A stretch of DNA of 64,000 nucleotides from Rhodanobacter sp. Soil772 (GTDB lineage Bacteria; Pseudomonadota; Gammaproteobacteria; Xanthomonadales; Rhodanobacteraceae). Under the pieces are notes generated by a model. That model saw nothing but the letters and a program-made list of their open reading frames with translations. It had not been told where the DNA came from and ran no database searches. The DNA lies in assembly GCF_001428385.1 (NCBI RefSeq), contig NZ_LMSK01000002.1:526704-590703 (forward strand), read 5' to 3'. Positions 55,091-63,638 of this stretch are shown one piece after another. The position numbers and the translations under genes were made by a program. The number at the start of each line of letters is the position of its first letter. The stretch's first letter is position 1.

Positions 55091-55214
55091 GAAATTCCCC
55101 CCAAGTGTTTTGCCGCAACAAGACCGCCGCAGGCCAAAGCGCTCGCATGGCTTTGTCGGTCGACGGATGTACCCCAGTAAATTGCCTCGACCGCGAACCG
55201 GTCCCCGCCGGCGA

Positions 55215-55344
55215 ACGCGGCGTCACCGTCCTGCGCGGCTACCGCCGCCGGGAGAACAATCCGGCATGACCGCGAGGTGCTGCGGCATGGCCGTTCCCCC
55301 CAGGCCGGCTCCGTACGTTGTCGCGGCGCGTTTCGGTCGGACAT
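55215..55344 (-). pseudogene. Degenerate duplicate of the ggt 5' end
   Basis: From ATG at 55344 the frame reads MSDRNAPRQRTEPAW and later VLPAAVAAQDGDAA, resembling the N terminus of the intact Ggt (MSDRNTPRPHAKPAC, VLVVAIAAFGVLGYAQDG). The similarity stops after about 45 codons and no catalytic region follows. With the matching upstream block B it shows that the ggt promoter and 5' end were duplicated and that this copy lost its body, leaving the promoter in front of the receptor gene. Confidence 0.7.
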
Positions 55345-55440
55345 TCGCTCACCCTTCGCAGCACGAGGTTGAGCATAGGCACAGGCATGCAACAGCGACC
55401 AATGAAAAGACCGGCACGTGGCATAACTGAAGGTTGTGGA
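55345..55440 (-). promoter_or_regulatory. Receptor-gene promoter/operator region (shared block B)
   Basis: Duplicate of block A: CCAATGAAAAGACC (55399-55412), GCATAAC and GGTTGT (55421-55437) and GAGCATA (55371-55377), with the ATG distance differing by one base. TTGGTC and TATGCT are 19 bases apart on the minus strand, as in block A. It lies just downstream of lysR and about 255 bases upstream of the receptor gene, so it probably drives the receptor gene under the same regulator as ggt. Confidence 0.55.
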
Positions 55441-55473
55441 CGCCTTCGCCGCGAGCGGGCGGGCGAGGTGTCT

Positions 55474-56376
55474 TCAGGCCGGTGCCAGCATCTGCTGGGC
55501 AAGCTGGCGCACCAGGTCGAGGAAACGTTTCTGCACCGGGTTCAGCGGGCTGTCCAGCCGGTAGACCGCATAAAGCACGATGTCCAGTTGCAGCTTCAGC
55601 GGACGCGTCTGCACGGTTTCCCCGCTGCCCCGCGATGCCGTGAAGGGATCGACCAGGGCCAGGCCTTCGCCTTGCGCGACGAGCGAATACGCCAGCTGGT
55701 AGGTCTGTACCCAGACCGAGGTCTGCGGCGCCGGAACCACTTGCGCCAGCTGGCTTTGCAGCATGCGACCCAGCGCGTCCTGCATGGCGATGCCGATCAT
55801 CGGCTGGTCGGCCAGCGCGGTGACCGGCAACGGTTGCGCCAGCTCCGCGGCCGACCACCAGCCGGGCGGGGCGATGACCATGACGTGTCCATGGCACAGC
55901 GGTTCCTGGCGCAACCCCGGGTGGCCGGCGTCCTGCAGCGTGAGGCCGATGTCTGCCTCGTGCAGCATCAGCGACTCGCACATCTGCGCCGAGTGCTGGG
56001 TGAACAGTTCCGCGGTCGTGCCCGGGAAAGCCTTGCGCAACAGGGTGGTCGCGTCAGGCACCAGCGCCTGCGCCAGGGTCGGCGTGCACGTCACCCGCAA
56101 CGGGTAGCTTTCTGCACGGCCGATGTTCGCCGTGAGGCGCTGCAGGTCGTGCAGGTCCTGGATGATCTTCTCGACGCGGTGGCGCAGCAGCAGCGCTTCC
56201 TGGGTCGGCTGCAGACGCCCGCGCACGCGGCTGAACAAGGCGAAGCCGAGCTGGTGTTCGGCGTGCTGCAAGGCCTTGCTGGCGGCTGGCTGCGAAATGT
56301 TCAGGAGGTCGGCCGCACCGGTCAGGCTACCGGTGGTCAGCACGGCGTGAAACAGTTCGATATGGCGCAGACGCAT
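55474..56376 (-). CDS. LysR-family transcriptional regulator
   Basis: 300 residues. N-terminal winged helix-turn-helix (RLRHIELFHAVLTTGSLT, then AADLLNISQPAASKALQHAE; residues 2-62) followed by a periplasmic-binding-like effector domain (about 90-295). It is first gene of a same-strand cluster for a TonB receptor, Ggt, DgcN, DgcA and GltS. In Pseudoalteromonas a regulator named DgcR activates dgcN-dgcA; this protein is the obvious counterpart candidate, though equivalence is inferred only from position. Repeated sequence blocks upstream of the receptor gene and ggt are its likely targets; the effector may be D-glutamate or a related amino acid. Confidence 0.9.
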   Translation of the reverse strand: MRLRHIELFHAVLTTGSLTGAADLLNISQPAASKALQHAEHQLGFALFSRVRGRLQPTQEALLLRHRVEKIIQDLHDLQRLTANIGRAESYPLRVTCTPTLAQALVPDATTLLRKAFPGTTAELFTQHSAQMCESLMLHEADIGLTLQDAGHPGLRQEPLCHGHVMVIAPPGWWSAAELAQPLPVTALADQPMIGIAMQDALGRMLQSQLAQVVPAPQTSVWVQTYQLAYSLVAQGEGLALVDPFTASRGSGETVQTRPLKLQLDIVLYAVYRLDSPLNPVQKRFLDLVRQLAQQMLAPA

Positions 56377-56487
56377 GCCGGATTTCCGCCCCTTGCGCCA
56401 CGACGGCGATGGTGCCCGAGTGCAACATAGGCTCTGTTGCGAAGCAAGCTCCCGCGATGGGCGCCCGGCACAACCGGCGAGCGACAG

Positions 56488-57519
56488 CTACAACAGGTGC
56501 TCGGCTTCCAGCTCGCTTTTCAGATACGCGTAGTAGATCGGTGCGGCGATCACGCCGGGCAGGCCGAACGCGGCTTCCATCAGCAGCATGGCCACCAGCA
56601 GCTCCCATGCGCGGGCACGAATCTGGGTGCCGACGATGCGCGCGTTGAGGAAGTACTCGAGCTTGTGGATCAGGACCAGGAACACCAGCGCGGCGATGCC
56701 CACGCCCAGCGAGACCGACAACCCCGCGATGGCGATCGCGGTGTTGGAGATCAGGTTGCCGATCACCGGCAGCAGGCCGACCACGAAGGTCACCACCACC
56801 AGCGTCTTGGCCAGCGGCACGTGGATGCCCATCAGCGGCAGCACGCCGAGCAGGAAGATCGCGGTGAACAAGGTGTTGATCAGCGAGATCTTGATCTGCG
56901 CGAACACGATGTTGTGGAACGCCTCGGCCAGGCGCTGGCAGCGCAGGCTCAGCGCCCCCGCCAGCGGGCCCATCTGGTGCGCCGGCCGGGTCCGGCTGAG
57001 CGCCACGATCGCGCCCAGCACCAGGCCGATGATGATGTGCACGAACACCCGCACCGCGCCCTTGCCGGCCAGTTGCAAGGTGGCCGCATGCTTGCGCGCC
57101 AGCTCGATCGCGCCCACGCGCAGGTCGTCGACGCTGTCGGGCAGGTTGTTCACCAGGATCGGCGGCAGCTGCTGGCGTGCCTTCTCCACCAGCGGCATCA
57201 GTTGCTGCTGCCACAGTAGTTGGGGATTGCCGATCTCGCTGTGGAACAGGCTGATCGCGCCCAGGATCAGCAGGATCAGCAAGCCCACCACGACCGCGCC
57301 CAGCACGGCCACCACCACCACCCGCGCGCGGTCGCCGGAAATGCGCCGGCCCAGCAGCGGCACCATCGCCTGCACCAGCTCGAACACCAGCAGGCCAGCC
57401 AGCAGCGCCGGCAGCAGATGGATCTCGACGATCAGCAGCAAGGCCGCGGCCGTCAGCAGGTAACTCGCGTAACGGATGGTCGGCGAAGGCTCGCGCAGGG
57501 CGGGCAAGGGAGAATCCAT
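56488..57519 (-). CDS. AI-2E family (PerM/YdiK-type) membrane permease
   Basis: 343 residues with about seven to eight transmembrane segments: two pairs near the N terminus (about 17-50 and 68-92), a soluble middle (about 95-150), then five C-terminal segments. Motifs are FAQIKISLINTLFTAIFL and VGLLPVIGNLISNTAIAI, typical of the AI-2E transporter family (PF01594). Members export small molecules or act as sodium/proton antiporters; no substrate can be given. It stands alone, divergent from the acid phosphatase gene. Confidence 0.88.
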   Translation of the reverse strand: MDSPLPALREPSPTIRYASYLLTAAALLLIVEIHLLPALLAGLLVFELVQAMVPLLGRRISGDRARVVVVAVLGAVVVGLLILLILGAISLFHSEIGNPQLLWQQQLMPLVEKARQQLPPILVNNLPDSVDDLRVGAIELARKHAATLQLAGKGAVRVFVHIIIGLVLGAIVALSRTRPAHQMGPLAGALSLRCQRLAEAFHNIVFAQIKISLINTLFTAIFLLGVLPLMGIHVPLAKTLVVVTFVVGLLPVIGNLISNTAIAIAGLSVSLGVGIAALVFLVLIHKLEYFLNARIVGTQIRARAWELLVAMLLMEAAFGLPGVIAAPIYYAYLKSELEAEHLL

Positions 57520-57644
57520 GCGGGATGAAGCCGTGGGTGCGGGGTCGCCAGTCTGTCAGCAGCCCGCGCTGGCTGCCAGCCCTGCCACGGCGCTGTCGTA
57601 AACTCCGTTCATTGTCTTCGCCTCGCCTTTCCAAGGATTTCCCG

Positions 57645-58541
57645 ATGCCATTCCGCCTGCCCACGACCCTGCTCGCGCTCGCCCTGCTGGCCGGCTGTGC
57701 CACCACGCCGCGCCAACCCATGGCCGTGGCGCCGGCCGCGCCGACGGCACAGGCGGCGCCGGCCGTCGTTGCCGCCAACGACAACCTCAATGCCGTGGCG
57801 TGGAGCCAGACCGCGATCGAGCACGACCTGATCTACCTGCAGACCTACCGCGACGCCCAGGCGCGCCTGCTGGCCGCGCTGCACGACCGCCACTGGGACG
57901 CGTTGGGCAAGGGCGATCGCGGCACCCCGCTGCGCGGCCTGAAGCCGGCGGTGATCCTGGACATCGACGAGACCGTGCTGGACAACTCGCCGTTCGCCGC
58001 GCGCATGGTGCGGGGCAACCACGAATACAACGAGGCCGACTGGGCGGCCTGGTGCCGCGAGGAAAGCGCCCGCGCGCTGCCCGGCGCGCTCGAGTTCACC
58101 CGGTTCGCCGCGAAGCACGGCGTCGAGGTGATCTACATCTCCAACCGTGCCAAGGACCTGGACCAGGCCACCCTGGCGAACCTGCGCAAGGCCGGGTTTC
58201 CGGTCAGCGGCCCGCAATCGTTCCTCGGCCTCGGCACCGTGGTCGAGGGCTGCGAGCAGGCCGGCAGCGAAAAGGGGTGCCGCCGCCAGCTGGTCGCGCA
58301 GCATTACCGCGTGCTGATGCAGTTCGGCGACCAGATCGGCGATTTCGTCGACGTCCTCGCCAATACCGCCGACGGCCGCCGCAAGGCCGTCGCCGACTAC
58401 CTGCCGTGGATCGGCACGCGCTGGTTCGTGCTGCCCAACCCCACCTACGGCTCGTGGGAGCCGGCGCTGTTCAACAACGACTGGAGCGCCGCGCCCGAGC
58501 AACGGCGCCGGCAGAAGCTCGACGCGCTACGCACTCAATGA
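57645..58541 (+). CDS. Class C (e(P4)-type) acid phosphatase lipoprotein
   Basis: 298 residues with a lipoprotein signal peptide ([20 protein letters not shown]; lipidated Cys18). The HAD-type phosphatase domain has motif I VILDIDETVLDNSPF, the EADWAAWCREESARALPGAL region, motif II EVIYISNRAKD, and DxxxD-type motif IV FGDQIGDFVD. The class C enzymes, such as Haemophilus e(P4), are outer-membrane nucleotidases that release phosphate or nicotinamide riboside from nucleotides. AAGGA lies 8 bases before the ATG; the earlier open frame would hide the signal peptide. The AT-rich sequence downstream starts a candidate small RNA gene. Confidence 0.92.
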   Translation: MPFRLPTTLLALALLAGCATTPRQPMAVAPAAPTAQAAPAVVAANDNLNAVAWSQTAIEHDLIYLQTYRDAQARLLAALHDRHWDALGKGDRGTPLRGLKPAVILDIDETVLDNSPFAARMVRGNHEYNEADWAAWCREESARALPGALEFTRFAAKHGVEVIYISNRAKDLDQATLANLRKAGFPVSGPQSFLGLGTVVEGCEQAGSEKGCRRQLVAQHYRVLMQFGDQIGDFVDVLANTADGRRKAVADYLPWIGTRWFVLPNPTYGSWEPALFNNDWSAAPEQRRRQKLDALRTQ

Positions 58542-58586
58542 TGAATTTTCATATAAAACATTAAATTACAGAACAAAACAAAAGCA

Positions 58587-58615
58587 TTGCCTTAGCTTTA
58601 ACGAACAAGTAATAT
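58587..58615 (+). promoter_or_regulatory. Promoter of candidate small RNA
   Basis: TTGCCT (58587-58592) and TAATAT (58610-58615) with an optimal 17-base spacer. Directly upstream (58545-58586) lies an A/T-rich tract, rare in this genome, that resembles an UP element. Confidence 0.6.
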
Positions 58616-58621
58616 TTCGCC

Positions 58622-58721
58622 TGCCAACACCTGCTGACCAATACCTTTGCAGGCAAGGCCATTTCCCTTCCGGCTCTGCCGGATTTCCCCGCGAGGCCCC
58701 GTGCCCGCGGGGTTTTCTTTT
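58622..58721 (+). ncRNA. Candidate small regulatory RNA, about 100 nt
   Basis: From the predicted start near 58622 to the terminator T-tract at 58721 there is no convincing reading frame. Structural elements: GCCTGC at the 5' side pairs with GCAGGC near 58650; a perfect hairpin TCCGGC-TCT-GCCGGA lies around 58670-58684; the terminator hairpin CCCCGCG / CGCGGGG (58687-58712) with TTTTCTTTT follows. The spacer between the acid phosphatase stop and the next start is 301 bases and otherwise empty. I do not recognise the RNA family. Confidence 0.5.
58687..58721 (+). terminator. Rho-independent terminator
   Basis: CCCCGCG / CGCGGGG stem (58687-58693 with 58706-58712) followed by TTTTCTTTT. It lies 180 bases after the acid phosphatase stop and 122 bases before the next start, so it ends either a long phosphatase 3' UTR or a separate small RNA. 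Confidence 0.85.
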
Positions 58722-58842
58722 ATGGCATCGCCAAAACTTGCGCCGCGCCCTTGTTTCGACGTCGCCGCGACCCTTACCCTGCGCGATCACCCCGCCCCGT
58801 GGCGCGCCTTGGCCCGCCACCATCCACCGCAAGAGTCCGCCG

Positions 58843-59772
58843 ATGCGCCTCCCTTCGCTTCTTCGCCACGCCATGCTGCCGTTGTTCGCCGCACTGCTGC
58901 TGGGCGCCTGCCACGGCAAGGACGATCCCGCGCAACCAGGCGGCAGCACGCCGGAAGCGGCGCTGCAGGCCTCGGTCGACCTGCTCAAGGCCGGCGACTT
59001 CAACGGGCTGTGGAAGCACACCCTGCCGCCGGCCGACTACGCCAACATGCGCGCCGACTGGCAACTCCAGCAGCGCGATGCGCAGCCGATCAGCGCCGAG
59101 GACCGCGCCCGCTTCAACGAGACGATGCAAAAGCTCACCGCGCCGGATGCGGAGAACAAGTTGTACGCCGAACTGCAGCCGAAGCTGGTCACGATGGAAC
59201 AGCAGTACAAGGACCAGCTGCCGGTGCTGATCAGCATCGGCGACGCCATGCTGAAGAGCGCCGTCGCGCAGAGCCAGACCCTCAGCGAAACGCAGAAGGC
59301 CCAGGCCGGCGGCGTGCTCGACGTGCTGCTGCCGTGGGCCCAGCAGACGCCATGGTTCGACCAGGCCAGGGCGAAGCAGGCGGTCGGCGTGGCGGTGGCA
59401 ACGGCGCGCAAGCTGGACCTGAAGAGCCCCGAGCAGATGCGCGCGATGGACTTCGACACCACGATGGGCAAGTACGCGACCGGCTACGCCGGACTCAAGC
59501 AGCTGCTGACGATCTATGGCTTGTCGGTGGACGACACGCTGAACTCGGTCAAGCTCACCCCTGTGTCCAGCAGCAACGGCCATGCCGTGGTGAAGGTCGA
59601 CTACATCCTGCTCGGCAAGCCGTTGTCGACCGAATCGAAACTGGTGCAGGAGAACGGCCGCTGGTACAGCGAGGATCTGCTGCAGAACGCGCGCCGGTCA
59701 CATCAGCAGCTGCAGCAGGCGGCCATTGCCGGCGCGCCCGCCAGCGCCGGCAGCGTCGTAACGAAAGACTGA
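58843..59772 (+). CDS. Putative lipoprotein of unknown function
   Basis: 309 residues with a lipoprotein signal peptide (LLRHAMLPLFAALLLGACHG; lipidated Cys23). The mature part is mostly helical (SPEAALQASVDLLKAGDF-like start, ENKLYAELQPKLVTMEQQY) and ends in a small beta-rich domain (HAVVKVDYILLGKP, QENGRWYSEDLL), resembling proteins with a DUF4878-like/NTF2-like tail. No active site was seen. ATG at 58843 was selected as the one that opens the signal peptide. plsB starts 25 bases downstream, so the genes may be co-transcribed. Confidence 0.78.
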   Translation: MRLPSLLRHAMLPLFAALLLGACHGKDDPAQPGGSTPEAALQASVDLLKAGDFNGLWKHTLPPADYANMRADWQLQQRDAQPISAEDRARFNETMQKLTAPDAENKLYAELQPKLVTMEQQYKDQLPVLISIGDAMLKSAVAQSQTLSETQKAQAGGVLDVLLPWAQQTPWFDQARAKQAVGVAVATARKLDLKSPEQMRAMDFDTTMGKYATGYAGLKQLLTIYGLSVDDTLNSVKLTPVSSSNGHAVVKVDYILLGKPLSTESKLVQENGRWYSEDLLQNARRSHQQLQQAAIAGAPASAGSVVTKD

Positions 59773-59797
59773 ACGACGCAACCGTTAGAATGGACGG

Positions 59798-62452
59798 ATG
59801 CAAATGACTACCACCGCGGACTCCCCCGCCCGCCAACGTGCCCCCTGGTGGTTCAACCTGGCCGGCCAGTTGCTGCAGCCATGGGTGCGCATCCGCCGCG
59901 ACCCGGCCGAACCGACCAGCCTGCTGCAGGCCGGCGTGCCGGTCTGCTACGTGATCGAGCGCGACGGTTTTTCCGATGCGCTGATCCTGCAGCGCGCCTG
60001 CCGCGAAGCCGGCCTGCCCAACCCGATGCGGCCGCTGGCCGGCACCCGCCGGCGGCGCTCGGTGTTCGCGCTGGCCCGACGCGACGGCAGGCTGCTCGGC
60101 CGCAATCGCAAGCGCAACCCGAACGAGCCGCTGCGGCAACTGGTGCATGCGCTGGAAGGCATGCCCGAGCGCGACATCCAGATCGTGCCGGTGTCGATCT
60201 ACGTGGGCCGCGCGCCCAGCCGCGACAGCGGCTGGTTCAGCGTGCTGTTCTCGGAAAACTGGGTGATGGTCGGCCGCTTCCGCCGGATGCTGGCGCTGCT
60301 GCTGAACGGGCGCGACACCGTGGTGCACTTCTCCGCGCCGGTATCGCTGCGCCTGATGCTGGACGAATCCCGCGGGATCGCCCCGGAGCGCTTCGCACGC
60401 AAGGTCGCGCGGGTACTGCGCACCCACTTCCACCGCATCCGTGCCGCGGTGATCGGGCCGGACTTGTCGCACAAGCGCACCGTGGTCGACGCGGTGCTGA
60501 ACGCCGAACCGGTGCGCGCGGCGATCGCCGCCAGCGCCACCAAGGAAAAGATCAGCCACACCAAGGCCTGGCGCAAGGCGCACCAGCTGGCGCTGGAGAT
60601 CGCCGCCGACTACTCGCACCCGGTGGTGCGCTCGGCCTCGTTCCTGCTCGGCAATTTCTGGAACAAGCTGTACGACGGCATCTCGATGCACCACTTCGAC
60701 AAGGCGCGCGCCACCGCGCCCGGCCATGAAGTGATCTACGTGCCCTGCCACCGCAGCCACGCCGACTACCTGCTGATGAGCTACCAGCTGCACGTGTCCG
60801 GCGTGGTGGTGCCGCACATCGCGGCGGGCGTGAACCTCAACCTGCCGGTGATCGGACCGATCCTGCGCCGCGGCGGCGCGTTCTTCCTGCGCCGCAGCTT
60901 CAGGGGCAACGCGCTGTACTCGGTGGTGTTCAACGAGTACGTGGCGCAGCTGATCGACCGCGGCGTGCCGATGGAATACTTCATCGAAGGCGGCCGCTCG
61001 CGCACCGGCCGCCTGCTGGCGCCGCGCGCCGGCATGCTGGTGATGACGGTGCGCGCGTTCCTGCGCGCGCCGCGCCGGCCGGTGCTGTTCCAGCCGGTCT
61101 ACATCGGCTACGAGAAGCTGATGGAGGGCGCCTCGTATGCAGGCGAACTCAGCGGCCAGCCGAAAGAGAAGGAATCGCTGATCGGCCTGCTGCGCGGCCT
61201 GAAGGTGCTGCGCCAGCGCTACGGCCACGTGGCGCTGAACTTCGGCGAGCCGATCGAGCTGACCCCGTTGCTGGATGCGGCCAGCGCCGACTGGCGCGCC
61301 GCCGGCGCCGATCCCGAGGCGAAACCGGAGTGGCTGGGCGCGGTCACCGACCGCCTCGCCGAGCAGATCCAGATCAACATCAACCGCGCCGCCGACGTCA
61401 ATCCGATCAACCTGCTGGCGCTGGCCCTGTTGGCCACGCCGAAGCACGCGATGGCCGAGAGCGACCTGCTGACCCAGCTCGAGCTGAGCAAGACGATGCT
61501 GGAGGAACTGCCGTATTCGGACCGGGTCACGCTGACCCCGATGAATCCGGCCGCGATCATCGCCTACGGCGAGCAGATGGGCTGGATCCAGCGCGTGCAG
61601 CATCCGCTCGGCGACGTGCTCACCGTCACCGGCGAGCGCGCGGTGCTGCTCAGCTACTTCCGCAACAACGTGCTGCACCTCGCCGCCACCGCCGCCTGGG
61701 TGGCCTGCTGCTTCCTCAACAACCGGCGCATGTCGCGCGCCTCGATCCTGCGGCTGGGCCGGATCATCTATCCGTTCATCCAGGGCGAGCTGTTCCTGCC
61801 GTGGGATACCGACGGCTTCGCCGCGCAGCTGCAGGCGACCATCGACTTCTTCGTGCGCCGCGGCCTGCTCGAATCGGTCAGCGATGGCCGCGTGCTGGAA
61901 CGCAGCCCCGGCCAGGACGATGGCGCCTTCCAGCTCAAGGTGATCGCGCGCAGCTTGATCCAGGCCTTCGAGCGCTACTACATCACCATCGCCGCGCTGG
62001 CCAAGAACGGCCCGCACACGATGACCGGCGCCGAACTCGAAAACGCCTGCACGCTCACCGCACAACGGCTGTCCCTGCTCAACGAACTGTCCGCGCCGGA
62101 GTTCTTCGACAAGGCGCTGTTCCGCGGCTTCATCCAGAAGCTGCGCGAACGCCGCATCGTGTGGACCGACGACGACGGCAAGCTCGATTACGACGCCGCG
62201 CTGGAAGGCATGGTGCGCGACGCGCGGGTGATCCTGTCGCGCGAAGTACGCCATTCGATCCTGAAGATCACCCCCGGCGGCAACGACAAGGAAGCGGGCG
62301 CTGCCGAGACCCGCGAGGATGCCGACGCGCCCGCCCACGTCCCCACCGACAGCGACGACGCCGCGCTGCACGAGCGCCACGTCGCCGCCGAGCACTACGA
62401 ACACGAGCGACGCAGCGGCGACGACCGTCGCGGCACGCCGCCCGACGCCTGA
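59798..62452 (+). CDS. plsB: Glycerol-3-phosphate 1-O-acyltransferase
   Basis: 884-residue membrane-bound enzyme making lysophosphatidate from glycerol-3-phosphate and acyl-ACP/acyl-CoA, the first step of phospholipid synthesis. The HX4D catalytic box is [14 protein letters not shown]; block [12 protein letters not shown], block [18 protein letters not shown] and block [16 protein letters not shown] follow. The C-terminal 40 residues are acidic/His-rich and probably disordered. Length is close to that of other proteobacterial PlsB (about 800-890). It uses the product of gpsA, also in this window. ubiE follows after 28 bases on the same strand. Confidence 0.96.
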   Translation: MQMTTTADSPARQRAPWWFNLAGQLLQPWVRIRRDPAEPTSLLQAGVPVCYVIERDGFSDALILQRACREAGLPNPMRPLAGTRRRRSVFALARRDGRLLGRNRKRNPNEPLRQLVHALEGMPERDIQIVPVSIYVGRAPSRDSGWFSVLFSENWVMVGRFRRMLALLLNGRDTVVHFSAPVSLRLMLDESRGIAPERFARKVARVLRTHFHRIRAAVIGPDLSHKRTVVDAVLNAEPVRAAIAASATKEKISHTKAWRKAHQLALEIAADYSHPVVRSASFLLGNFWNKLYDGISMHHFDKARATAPGHEVIYVPCHRSHADYLLMSYQLHVSGVVVPHIAAGVNLNLPVIGPILRRGGAFFLRRSFRGNALYSVVFNEYVAQLIDRGVPMEYFIEGGRSRTGRLLAPRAGMLVMTVRAFLRAPRRPVLFQPVYIGYEKLMEGASYAGELSGQPKEKESLIGLLRGLKVLRQRYGHVALNFGEPIELTPLLDAASADWRAAGADPEAKPEWLGAVTDRLAEQIQININRAADVNPINLLALALLATPKHAMAESDLLTQLELSKTMLEELPYSDRVTLTPMNPAAIIAYGEQMGWIQRVQHPLGDVLTVTGERAVLLSYFRNNVLHLAATAAWVACCFLNNRRMSRASILRLGRIIYPFIQGELFLPWDTDGFAAQLQATIDFFVRRGLLESVSDGRVLERSPGQDDGAFQLKVIARSLIQAFERYYITIAALAKNGPHTMTGAELENACTLTAQRLSLLNELSAPEFFDKALFRGFIQKLRERRIVWTDDDGKLDYDAALEGMVRDARVILSREVRHSILKITPGGNDKEAGAAETREDADAPAHVPTDSDDAALHERHVAAEHYEHERRSGDDRRGTPPDA

Positions 62453-62480
62453 CAACGGCGTTCCTGTAGCATTGCCGGCC

Positions 62481-63248
62481 ATGAACGAACAGCCAGAAAC
62501 CCCGCCCGAATCGACCACCCACTTCGGCTTCCGCGACGTGCCGGTCGGCGACAAGCAGAAGCTGGTCGGCCAGGTATTCACCTCGGTCGCGCGCAGCTAC
62601 GACCTGATGAACGACCTGATGTCGTTCGGCGTCCACCGGTTGTGGAAACGTCACTTCGTGGCGATCAGCGGCGTGCGCCGCGGCGACCGCGTGCTGGACC
62701 TGGCCGGCGGCACCGGCGACATCGCCGCGTTGGTGAAGCCGGTGGTCGGCGACGAGGGCGAGGTGGTGGTCGGCGACATCAACGCGGCGATGCTCGGCGT
62801 CGGCCGCGACCGCCTCACCGACCGCGGCCTGGTTTCCGGCTTGCGCTGGGCCCAGCTCAACGCCGAGGCGCTGCCGTTCCCGGACAACAGCTTCGACGCG
62901 GTGACCATGGCGTTCGGCCTGCGCAACGTCACCGACAAGGACAAGGCGCTGGCCGACATCTGCCGCGTGCTGAAGCCCGGCGGCCGCGCGCTGGTGCTGG
63001 AGTTCTCGAAAGTGCAGAACGAGCTGTTCGGCAAGCTCTACGACTTCCACTCGTTCAAGGTGCTGCCGAAGCTGGGCCAGCTGTTCGCCGGCGACGCCGA
63101 CAGCTACCAGTACCTGGCCGAGTCGATCCGCAAGCATCCCGACCAGGCAACCCTGAAAGGCATGATGGAACACGCCGGCTTCGGCCGCGTCGAGGTGCGC
63201 AACCTCACCAACGGCGTCGTGGCGATCCATCGCGCGTACAAGTTCTAG
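62481..63248 (+). CDS. ubiE: Ubiquinone/menaquinone biosynthesis C-methyltransferase
   Basis: 255-residue SAM-dependent methyltransferase of quinone synthesis. Motifs are [22 protein letters not shown] motif [13 protein letters not shown], the ubiE signature [12 protein letters not shown], and [17 protein letters not shown] at 62481 begins [20 protein letters not shown], the family N terminus. It is downstream of plsB. Confidence 0.97.
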   Translation: MNEQPETPPESTTHFGFRDVPVGDKQKLVGQVFTSVARSYDLMNDLMSFGVHRLWKRHFVAISGVRRGDRVLDLAGGTGDIAALVKPVVGDEGEVVVGDINAAMLGVGRDRLTDRGLVSGLRWAQLNAEALPFPDNSFDAVTMAFGLRNVTDKDKALADICRVLKPGGRALVLEFSKVQNELFGKLYDFHSFKVLPKLGQLFAGDADSYQYLAESIRKHPDQATLKGMMEHAGFGRVEVRNLTNGVVAIHRAYKF

Positions 63249-63358
63249 CGTCCTGCCGGCACCCGGCCGAATCGTCATTGCCGCCGCCCTGACCCAGATC
63301 AGTGGCCGGCCGCGCGCTGCGGCGTATGTTTGGGCTCCCTTTCCTGCGAGCCCGCATC

Positions 63359-63625
63359 ATGTCCATCGACATCGTTTCCGAACAGAACGTGCACCTCTTC
63401 GACGCGCGCGGCGTGGCGCGGCGTTTCCGCCACTCGGCCATATTCGGGGCGATCGGCGTGTTGCGCTCGGGCGAGACGATGCGCTTCGTCAACGACCACG
63501 ACCCGATCCCGTTGATCGCCCAGCTGCGCGAGCGCCTCGGCGACCACCTCACGGTGAGCTATCGCCAGCGCGATGCCGACGCGGTGGTGATCGACTTCGG
63601 CATCACCGGCTTGCCGGTCGAGTGA
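63359..63625 (+). CDS. DUF2249 domain protein
   Basis: 88 residues, a single compact domain: LFDARGVARRFRHSAIFGAIGVLRSGETMRFVNDHDP and PLIAQLRERLGDHLTVSYRQRDADAVVIDFGI. This is a DUF2249 pattern (LD-x-R-...-L-x-x-G-E-x-L-x-x-x-x-DHDP, small alpha/beta domain related to TusA/SirA folds). Such genes often accompany denitrification and nitric-oxide response genes; the following gene continues on the same strand after 13 bases. ATG at 63359 fits the domain start; upstream codons do not. Confidence 0.78.
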   Translation: MSIDIVSEQNVHLFDARGVARRFRHSAIFGAIGVLRSGETMRFVNDHDPIPLIAQLRERLGDHLTVSYRQRDADAVVIDFGITGLPVE

Positions 63626-63638
63626 GCGGCCCCGGCGC

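Noticed and set aside
52604-55180. 858-codon plus-strand open frame opposite the TonB receptor gene
   Set aside because: It is antisense to a clear outer-membrane receptor with signal peptide, plug and barrel; residue composition is that of a shadow frame.
55087-55392. 101-residue minus-strand protein between lysR and the receptor gene
   Set aside because: It is the decayed 5' end of a ggt duplicate running into the receptor leader; no ribosome-binding evidence for a functional short protein.
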